A stretch of 64,000 nucleotides of DNA from Porticoccaceae bacterium (GTDB lineage: Bacteria > Pseudomonadota > Gammaproteobacteria > Pseudomonadales > Porticoccaceae): the NCBI GenBank assembly GCA_029242085.1, contig JAQWUP010000070.1:1-64000 (forward strand), written 5' to 3'. Of the stretch, positions 58,105 to 64,000 are shown piece by piece. Under the pieces are notes generated by a model. It did no database searches, was not told the DNA's origin, and was given only the letters and a program-made list of their open reading frames with translations. Position numbers and translations under genes: made by a program. The stretch's first letter is position 1. Each line of letters starts with the position of its first letter.

Positions 58105-58821
58105 TCACTCATCTACATTTAAATTATTGCGCAATTTCTTTACGCTAGATGACAGAATCTGGCTCACCCGGGATTCACTGACATCCAGTACTGCGCCTAT
58201 CTCTTTTAAGTTCATCTCTTCTACATAGTAGAGTGAAATCACAGTGCGGTCACGTTCTGGCAAGTCATCAATAGACGCCATCAAAGATTCCATAAACTGC
58301 TCTTCTGCCATCTGAGCCTCTGGCTCATTATTTTCACTACTGGGCATATCGACAGTGTCAGGTAGCTGAGATTCTAACGAGACGGTCTGAAAACGGTGCG
58401 CATGGGTACGCTCTTTTTGGAAGCTCTCAACATCCTTACCCATAAATTCTGCCAATTCTGCCTGTGAGGCTTCGCGGCCCAATTCACTGCTCAGCGCCGC
58501 ACTGGCTTCATTGTGATCGCGTATATTAACGATCGCAGAGCGCGGTAAATAGGACAGCTTACGCACCTGATCGAGAATTGCGCCACGCACACGATTTTTG
58601 GCAAACACTTCAAATTCAACACCCTTGCTGGCATCAAAAGAGCTATTGGCCTCGATGAGACCAATCATGCCGACCTGAATTAATTCATCCAATTCCATAA
58701 AGTTAGGCAGTCGACCTTTGAGGTGCAGTGCGACCCGCTTTACCAGCCCAACATGGGCCAGCAGTGAGTCACTGGACTGAGCAGCATTTTGAATTTCTTC
58801 ATAGACTTTAAGGTCAGCCAT
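58105..58821 (-). CDS. fliA: Flagellar sigma factor FliA (sigma-28)
   Basis: 238 residues. Region 2 is visible as LLAHVGLVKRVALHLKGRLP, ELIQVGMIGLIEA, then region 3 (VFAKNRVRGAILDQVRK) and region 4 (LPERDRTVISLYYVEEMNLKEIGAVLDVSESRVSQI). It reads late flagellar promoters; three good candidates lie in this window (before pomA, fliS and flgP). It lies eight bases downstream of flhG. Confidence 0.97.
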   Translation of the reverse strand: MADLKVYEEIQNAAQSSDSLLAHVGLVKRVALHLKGRLPNFMELDELIQVGMIGLIEANSSFDASKGVEFEVFAKNRVRGAILDQVRKLSYLPRSAIVNIRDHNEASAALSSELGREASQAELAEFMGKDVESFQKERTHAHRFQTVSLESQLPDTVDMPSSENNEPEAQMAEEQFMESLMASIDDLPERDRTVISLYYVEEMNLKEIGAVLDVSESRVSQILSSSVKKLRNNLNVDE

Positions 58822-58829
58822 GGGTAGCC

Positions 58830-59657
58830 CTACGCGATGCTCTGTTGCTGCTGAGAAAGCCGTTCAACAAAGAACTGCAGGCCGCCATTCATCGGTATAT
58901 CTGATTCCAAGCCCATCACCACTTTGGCCAGTGCTTTAAAATCGCGGCTAGCGATACTTGAGGGCGCAAAAGAGGCCAATGGCTGTGACGCTTTTATCGC
59001 TCTAAGCACCATTTCATCCTGAGTAATCGAATGCAGATAGTCGACATGACTGCCGAGAAAGTTTTGAATAACCGAATTAATACTGCCGTACAGCCGCTCA
59101 CCTTCATTTTGTGAATTAACGCCATTGGGAATCAGGCCAATACGGTCTAGCTGATGCTCCTGAATCATCACTTTGATAGTGCCATAGGCATCTGCAATGG
59201 AGGAGGGCTCATTTTTTAGTACGATAAATCGATGCTGACAGGCACGCATAAAAGTCATAACGGTGTCAGACAGGCCCGCTGCAAGATCGACAATAAAGTA
59301 ATCTAAGTCGTCTTCAATATCTGAAAACGATTGAATAATACCTGCAGTTTCTGCCGTATTTAGTGATGCCATATGCTGCATGCCACTGGCACCAGGCACC
59401 AGTTTTACACCCATAGGGCCCTCAACAATAATTTCATCGAGAGTCTTCTCGCCGGACAGAACATGACTGAAGTTGTAAGGCGTTAGACAGCCCAGCGCCA
59501 ATTGAGCGTTGGCCAGACCTAAGTCTGCATCGAAAATCATCACTTTTTTACCCAGCGACGCAAGCATTACGGCAAGATTAACTGAAACAGTCGTTTTGCC
59601 GACACCGCCTTTACCGCTGGCGATACCGATGATTTGAGTGGGTCTATTGTCAAGCAT
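58830..59657 (-). CDS. flhG: Flagellar number regulator FlhG (FleN)
   Basis: 275 residues, MinD/ParA-type ATPase. The P-loop IASGKGGVGKTTVSVNLAVML is at about 12-32, with DADLGLANAQLALG following and IVDLAAGLSDTVM as the Walker B region. The C-terminal helix could anchor it to the membrane. FlhG antagonises FlhF and FleQ to limit flagella to one polar organelle. It lies downstream of flhF after a 186-base spacer. Confidence 0.95.
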   Translation of the reverse strand: MLDNRPTQIIGIASGKGGVGKTTVSVNLAVMLASLGKKVMIFDADLGLANAQLALGCLTPYNFSHVLSGEKTLDEIIVEGPMGVKLVPGASGMQHMASLNTAETAGIIQSFSDIEDDLDYFIVDLAAGLSDTVMTFMRACQHRFIVLKNEPSSIADAYGTIKVMIQEHQLDRIGLIPNGVNSQNEGERLYGSINSVIQNFLGSHVDYLHSITQDEMVLRAIKASQPLASFAPSSIASRDFKALAKVVMGLESDIPMNGGLQFFVERLSQQQQSIA

Positions 59658-59843
59658 TTTTAAACCTTATAAGCACCTTGTTACATGCATAAAAACGGTT
59701 GGAAGGCCAGCTGGTGACTGATTTCGCATCTGAGTGAGAAAGAGATGCCGAATCAAGCAAAACTCCAACGAGCTTCCTCGCACGACTTATTGTTGGATGT
59801 AACTCTTTTTTCACCCTCATTTTCGTTTATCGCCTCAATCTAG
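59658..59843. other. 186-base spacer between flhF and flhG
   Basis: An unusually wide gap inside the flhF-flhG order. I searched it for sigma-54 and sigma-28 patterns on the minus strand and found none that fit spacing. It may hold a promoter for flhG-fliA that I cannot identify. Confidence 0.5.
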
Positions 59844-61130
59844 TCAAACAAAACTGATCGGCAGGTGGCTGAGCGCATGCTGGGCCAGCGCATGGCCTGT
59901 CAGGGGGGCCATATCAATAATTGTTGGCTCTGCCGCACCGATTGAGATGGGCGTTTCGCAATTGAGCAGCGCATTAATGACAGCCCAGGGGTAAACACCG
60001 GTCTCAAGACGTGACAGCATCACCGAATTCCATATCAGTTCGGGTGATTTTAAATGACGCCTAACTGAACTCTCTGAGGCATCTGAGGCCAGTACCAGAT
60101 GCTTGTGGGCATCTGGGAGCAATCGGCTCAATGCCTTGATTTGATTTTCAACATCAACACCAGGGGTATCAATAATAATCAGTTTGCGAGAATCGAGTTC
60201 CTGCAGCAAGCTCTCGAGCATCTCCGGACTGCTTGCTCTGAATGTCTCGATGCCAGCCTGAGCGCCGATAAGCTGAGTTTGATTCCAGGCACCAAAACGG
60301 ACGTCGTTATAGCTCACCATAGCGACGGCCTGATCACCATAATTAAGTGCGGCCTGCTTGGCTAAACGACCAGCCATCAGTGATTTGCCGGTGCCAGAAC
60401 TCCCGGCAATTATGTGAATGCCCTGTAAGTCGTCCAACACATTGATATGTTTGATCCCCGCGCCAAGCAGATTGGTAATATCGGACAACGCGGCTGTCAT
60501 ATCAGTATTCTGATTAACCACATCTGTGACCAGCGCACGCAGACCAACAGGCATACCGGTTTCGTTAAAGGCTTCAATTAAGGGGCGCATCTCGTCGGCC
60601 ACCGAATGAGTGCCACTCCAGGCATCAAGTTGCTGTGACATCTTGAATTCTTTGCGCATAACCGCCAGTTCCTGACGCACCAGATCAACGATTTCACGAG
60701 CCTTAAGTTGCTCGCGATCCTCCGCTATACGGCTGACCTCTGCGGTTTGCATCCCGTCTTTTGCGACGCTTTGCTTAAGTTCATGCATAAAATTTTCGAT
60801 AAGACCGGAGTCTATATCAGAGTCCAACCCAAGAGTTTTATTTTGCACTGGGTCATGGGCAATCGCGGACGCTGTTTTAAACACCTCCGATTCCATTACC
60901 TGTTCGAAGTTGGGCATCTCGCCAAGTGCGACACGCGGCTCCTGAACGCAGGGCACCTGCATTTCATTGAGCGTCTTCTGAGTGTCATTTGGGATATCAA
61001 TCGCGACAATAATTTCAGTCTGATCCTTGGCTCGGTTATTGGATACCACCAGCGCATCCTCGCCATAGAGCTGGATCACTTTCTCCATTGCTCGGCGCGT
61101 GTCTTCTGCCAGTACTCTTTGTAGTTCCAT
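59844..61130 (-). CDS. flhF: Polar flagellum placement protein FlhF, divergent G domain
   Basis: 428 residues: a basic N-terminal domain (MELQRVLAEDTRRAMEKVIQLYGEDALVVSN is the family opening in outline), a helical N domain, and an SRP-type G domain from about 235. G1 is GSSGTGKS (243-250), the second motif NDVRFGAWNQTQL is recognisable, and G3 is DTPGV (321-325). The TKxD motif is replaced by SRLE (373-376), so guanine specificity may be weak or lost. It sits between flhA and flhG, the normal FlhF place, and is expected to recruit FliF to the pole. Confidence 0.88.
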   Translation of the reverse strand: MELQRVLAEDTRRAMEKVIQLYGEDALVVSNNRAKDQTEIIVAIDIPNDTQKTLNEMQVPCVQEPRVALGEMPNFEQVMESEVFKTASAIAHDPVQNKTLGLDSDIDSGLIENFMHELKQSVAKDGMQTAEVSRIAEDREQLKAREIVDLVRQELAVMRKEFKMSQQLDAWSGTHSVADEMRPLIEAFNETGMPVGLRALVTDVVNQNTDMTAALSDITNLLGAGIKHINVLDDLQGIHIIAGSSGTGKSLMAGRLAKQAALNYGDQAVAMVSYNDVRFGAWNQTQLIGAQAGIETFRASSPEMLESLLQELDSRKLIIIDTPGVDVENQIKALSRLLPDAHKHLVLASDASESSVRRHLKSPELIWNSVMLSRLETGVYPWAVINALLNCETPISIGAAEPTIIDMAPLTGHALAQHALSHLPISFV

Positions 61131-61147
61131 GCTGCTCTTTCCTCGGA

Positions 61148-63256
61148 TTAATTGGTTTCTTCGACATCAACTGTCGCCACAACTTTAACCGCCTGATCAT
61201 CAGGGATCTCGCTGTAGGACAGCACAGTTAGGTCGCTCAATCGGTGTCTAATAATTTTTGCCAGCCAGGGGCGAATGCCAGGGGATACCACCAGCACTGC
61301 TGGGTGACCCTGATTTTCAACTGCTTCGGTATTTTCTGCGAGGGCTTTAAACAGGCCCTCCGCCAGTTTTGGTTCTATCACCAAGCCCTGAGTGCTGCTG
61401 CTCTGTTGCAAAACATTGTGCAGCACCTGCTCCAACGATGGATTCAGTGTGATAACTGGGAGGCTATCGTTGATATCGACCAAATTCTGCACAATCATGC
61501 GTCCCAGTCGTGGGCGCACTGCAGCGGTCAATTCATCGGCATCCTGAGTACGGCCACTCTCAGTGGATAGCACTTCAATAATGGTGCGCATATCACGTAC
61601 CGAGACAGACTCATCAAGAATGTTCTGCAGAACCTTAGTAATGGTTGCCAGGGGCAGTTTGCCCGGAACCAGATCCTCAACTAGTTTTGGTGAGCGATCA
61701 GCAACCTTGTCTAATAGCTGCTGTGTTTCATCGTGACTTAGCAGCTCAGAGGCGTTGCCGCGTAACAGGGTATTTAGATGCGTGGCAATTGCAGTGGCTG
61801 CATCCACTACGGTATAACCTAATGTGCGGGCATAGTCGCGCTGAGAGGGTTCAATCCAGATGGCATCCAAGCCAAATGCCGGCTCTTTAGTGGGCGTGCC
61901 TTCGAGGGTGCCATGGACATGACCTGGATTAATTGCCATCTCGCGGCCGACTTTGATCTCACCTTTACCGCGCACCACACCGTTCATAACAATATGGTAA
62001 ACATCGGGAGATAGATCCAGATTGTCGCGAATACGGATTGGCTGTATTAAAAAGCCCAGTTCGGCGGATAGTTTTTTACGCACACCTTTCACCCGTGGAA
62101 GAAGCTGTCCACCAGTTTCAGGGTTGACCAGAGGGATGAGGCCGTACCCAATATCCAAGCCGACTAGATCAACCTGATCTACATCGTCCCAGTTAAGTTC
62201 TTCTCTATTGGCATCTGCCTGAGCATTAGCGGCTGCCGCGATATTGTCGTTTTGCAAAGATTGGCGCTCAGAGTCTTTGGAGAGCTTGATGCCCAGCCCC
62301 ACAGCGGTGGCGCCAAGAGCAAGAAAGATCATATGTGGCATGCCCGGTATCATGCCCAGCAGAATCAAAATAGCCCCAGCTATAATCAGTGCCATAGGAT
62401 TGCTGAGTTGCGTCTTGGCCTGATCAGTCATGGATTCAGCGGTTGTTACTCGAGTAACAATAATGGCAGTCGCCAGTGACAGCAGTAGAGAGGGAATCTG
62501 TGCAACCAGGCCATCGCCAATAGTCAGTAGTACATAGATCCGCCCCGCTTCAGAGAAGGTCAGATCGTGCTGGCCTATACCGATCAGCAGGCCGCCGATA
62601 ATGTTAATAAGTAGGATCAATAGACCGGCAATGGCGTCGCCGCGAACAAATTTCGACGCACCGTCCATAGAGCCAAAAAAGTCTGATTCTTGGGAAATTT
62701 CCTCACGGCGTTTTTTAGCCGTCTCCTGATCGATCACCCCAGCATTTAAATCGGCATCAATAGCCATCTGTTTACCGGGCATGGCGTCCAGAGTAAATCG
62801 TGCAATCACCTCAGACACACGACCGGCGCCTTTGGTTACAACGATAAAGTTAATAATCATCAGGATGGCAAAGATAATAAAACCAACCATATAATTACCG
62901 GCGATGACAAATTCACCGAATGCCTCGATGACTTTACCCGCGGCATCTGGTCCCTCGTGGCCCTTAACCAGAACTAGACGAGTGGAGGCTACATTGAGCG
63001 CCAGCCGCAGCATGGTGGCAATCAACAGAATTGAGGGGAAAGCGGAGAAATCGAGGGGTTTAGAGCTATTGATGGCGATCATAATAATCACCAGGCCAAT
63101 TACAATATTAAAGGTGAACAAAAAATCCAGCAAAAAAGCGGGAAGAGGCAGAATCAACATCGAAATAATCAGTAAGACTAGGAACGGAATACCCAGTCCT
63201 GAGAGTTCGATTTTTGACAGGTCCTGTCGTATGTTCGACAGTGATGCAATGGCCAT
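61148..63256 (-). CDS. flhA: Flagellar export gate protein FlhA
   Basis: 702 residues: about eight membrane helices in the first 330 residues with the FHIPEP-like signature (RVSEVIARFTLDAMPGKQMAIDADLNAG), then a large cytoplasmic domain that docks export chaperones (LPRVKGVRKKLSAELGFLIQPIRIRDN; VRDMRTIIEVLSTESGRTQD). It begins the flhA-flhF-flhG-fliA row on the minus strand, 17 bases before flhF, behind a sigma-54 promoter. Confidence 0.97.
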   Translation of the reverse strand: MAIASLSNIRQDLSKIELSGLGIPFLVLLIISMLILPLPAFLLDFLFTFNIVIGLVIIMIAINSSKPLDFSAFPSILLIATMLRLALNVASTRLVLVKGHEGPDAAGKVIEAFGEFVIAGNYMVGFIIFAILMIINFIVVTKGAGRVSEVIARFTLDAMPGKQMAIDADLNAGVIDQETAKKRREEISQESDFFGSMDGASKFVRGDAIAGLLILLINIIGGLLIGIGQHDLTFSEAGRIYVLLTIGDGLVAQIPSLLLSLATAIIVTRVTTAESMTDQAKTQLSNPMALIIAGAILILLGMIPGMPHMIFLALGATAVGLGIKLSKDSERQSLQNDNIAAAANAQADANREELNWDDVDQVDLVGLDIGYGLIPLVNPETGGQLLPRVKGVRKKLSAELGFLIQPIRIRDNLDLSPDVYHIVMNGVVRGKGEIKVGREMAINPGHVHGTLEGTPTKEPAFGLDAIWIEPSQRDYARTLGYTVVDAATAIATHLNTLLRGNASELLSHDETQQLLDKVADRSPKLVEDLVPGKLPLATITKVLQNILDESVSVRDMRTIIEVLSTESGRTQDADELTAAVRPRLGRMIVQNLVDINDSLPVITLNPSLEQVLHNVLQQSSSTQGLVIEPKLAEGLFKALAENTEAVENQGHPAVLVVSPGIRPWLAKIIRHRLSDLTVLSYSEIPDDQAVKVVATVDVEETN

Positions 63257-63340
63257 TTTCTAAAAACCCTAATAAAAACAATTAGTTAAAAATTATTACA
63301 TTTGGCGAATCAGTTGTAATATCGCCGTTAATAGATACAC

Positions 63341-63356
63341 AGCAATAACTGTGCCA
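63341..63356 (-). promoter_or_regulatory. Sigma-54 promoter of flhA-flhF
   Basis: On the minus strand TGGCAC, AGTTA, TTGCT: a full -24/-12 consensus, 85 bases before the flhA start. Confidence 0.9.
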
Positions 63357-63392
63357 GCCCATGCCAACCTGCATACAAAGCCTATTTGCCCC

Positions 63393-63419
63393 TAAAGACC
63401 CTGACCTTACTGCCGATAT
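63393..63419 (+). promoter_or_regulatory. Sigma-28 (FliA) promoter of flgP
   Basis: TAAAG begins at 63393; the TAAA core, 15 bases and GCCGATAT (63412-63419) give the sigma-28 spacing. It lies 53 bases before the flgP start used here and diverges from the flhA promoter. Confidence 0.85.
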
Positions 63420-63471
63420 TAAGGAGACAGGGAAACATTGACTCAACGTTGGATAAACCATGGGAAGCAAG

Positions 63472-63939
63472 ATGACACATATCTTAGTGAAAGCCACTGC
63501 CGCCGTTGTGCTCGGGCTATTTTTGACCGGCTGCGCAACCAATCAGGAAAAATATGATGCCGCGATATTGGAGGCAATGGTTGACCAGAATAGAAATATT
63601 CTCGCCACCGGTTACGCCGTTATCAGTATTCAGCAGCATGACAATCCAGCACAACAGCGCCTATTGTCAATTCGCGCCTCGAAGTTGGACGCCTATCGAA
63701 CGCTTATGGAGCAGGTCTATGGCCAGTATCTCGATGCCAACACCACGATTGAGCAGATGGTTGTCGAGAGTGACATGTTTCGCGCTCGCGTTCAGGGCGT
63801 TATTTATGGCGCTCAGCTGGTCAGTATTACGCCCGTTGGTGACGATACCTACGAAACGACACTGTCGCTGAAGCACAGCATCGTCAATGATTTGCGCGTG
63901 CTGTATCTGGAACAGCTCGGCAGCGGAATGGGTAGCTAG
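63472..63939 (+). CDS. flgP: FlgP-like flagellar lipoprotein (LPP20 family)
   Basis: 155 residues from the ATG at 63472, which has GGAAG four bases upstream; an ATG at 63460 adds four residues and cannot be excluded. A lipoprotein signal ends in LTGCAT with Cys near residue 21. The mature part shows ATGYAVISIQQHD, IRASKLDAYRTLMEQVYGQYLD and VQGVIYGAQLVS, typical of FlgP, an outer-membrane-associated ring component of sheathed or high-torque flagella in Vibrio and Campylobacter. A sigma-28 promoter lies upstream. Confidence 0.85.
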   Translation: MTHILVKATAAVVLGLFLTGCATNQEKYDAAILEAMVDQNRNILATGYAVISIQQHDNPAQQRLLSIRASKLDAYRTLMEQVYGQYLDANTTIEQMVVESDMFRARVQGVIYGAQLVSITPVGDDTYETTLSLKHSIVNDLRVLYLEQLGSGMGS

Positions 63940-63945
63940 GTCATT

Positions 63946-64000
63946 ATGTCGGCATCGGCTCTTTTCATGGCTACCCGCAGAGTGCTTTTAAGGGCTACAT
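63946..64000 (+). CDS. Start of a further reading frame, cut by the window edge
   Basis: The ATG at 63946, seven bases after the flgP stop, opens MSASALFMATRRVLLRAT. A GCTAGG stretch precedes it. In Vibrio, flgO and flgT accompany flgP, so a secreted flagellar ring protein is possible, but 18 codons do not allow an assignment. Confidence 0.4.
   Translation, partial: MSASALFMATRRVLLRAT

Noticed and set aside
59700-59843. Sigma-54-like TTGGAGTTTTGC on the minus strand in the flhF-flhG spacer
   Set aside because: Only six bases separate GG and GC, whereas sigma-54 needs ten.
63421-63426. AAGGAG as ribosome-binding site for flgP
   Set aside because: It is over 30 bases from the in-frame start codons and lies at the expected sigma-28 transcription start; GGAAG before the ATG at 63472 is better placed.

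Overview
The window looks like the replication-origin-proximal part of a gammaproteobacterial chromosome joined to a large polar-flagellum gene cluster. The organism is probably a marine, Pseudomonas/Cellvibrio-like gammaproteobacterium. This is inferred from the gene order (atp, parBA, rsmG, mnmG, rpmH to mnmE, dnaA-dnaN-recF-gyrB), a pseudomonad-type parS site, a PomA/PomB-type (sodium-type) stator and a FleQ/FleR-style sigma-54 flagellar hierarchy. No species can be named from the sequence alone. I saw no insertion sequence, prophage, CRISPR array, tRNA or rRNA.

Layout. 1-2.9 kb: start of the F1Fo ATP synthase operon on the minus strand (atpI, B, E, F, H and the first 13 codons of atpA), with a strong sigma-70 promoter. 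3.0-7.3 kb: parB, parA, rsmG, mnmG on the minus strand. 7.3-7.9 kb: AT-rich, G-over-C-skewed spacer where gene orientation flips; it is an origin candidate. 7.9-11.8 kb: rpmH, rnpA, yidD, yidC, mnmE on the plus strand. 11.8-12.3 kb: a second DnaA-box cluster. 12.3-18.4 kb: dnaA, dnaN, recF (carrying a perfect parS) and gyrB. 18.4-22.5 kb: a 59-residue unknown, an acyltransferase, glyS, glyQ (minus). 22.7-26 kb: galU, an LpxL-like acyltransferase, ubiC, ubiA. 26-30.1 kb: DUF938 methyltransferase, yaaA, an M48 lipoprotein protease, two small cysteine-containing proteins and an Lcl-domain lipoprotein.

30.4-64 kb is motility. It holds pomA with two tandem pomB genes, a Kv-like channel, fliS, a Sel1 protein, a ClC channel, a FleQ-like activator without a receiver domain and a FleR-like activator with a degenerate receiver and no kinase gene. 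These are followed by fliEFGHIJ, fliK, fliLMNOPQR and flhB. A five-gene block of poorly characterised proteins then lies between flhB and fliA. On the minus strand come flhA, flhF, flhG and fliA, and at the end an flgP-like lipoprotein and the start of a further reading frame.

Regulation. I read three sigma-54 type (-24/-12) promoters, before the FleR-like gene, fliK and flhA. Three sigma-28 type promoters lie before pomA, fliS and flgP. Together these fit the classic FleQ to FleR/RpoN to FliA cascade. The most unusual parts are the kinase-less regulator pair, the doubled PomB with internal repeats, the unknown block between flhB and fliA (including a DamX-like protein without a Walker A motif), the divergent FlhF, the glutamate-less ClC, the enlarged AtpB, and the two candidate origins flanking a block that appears inverted relative to Pseudomonas.
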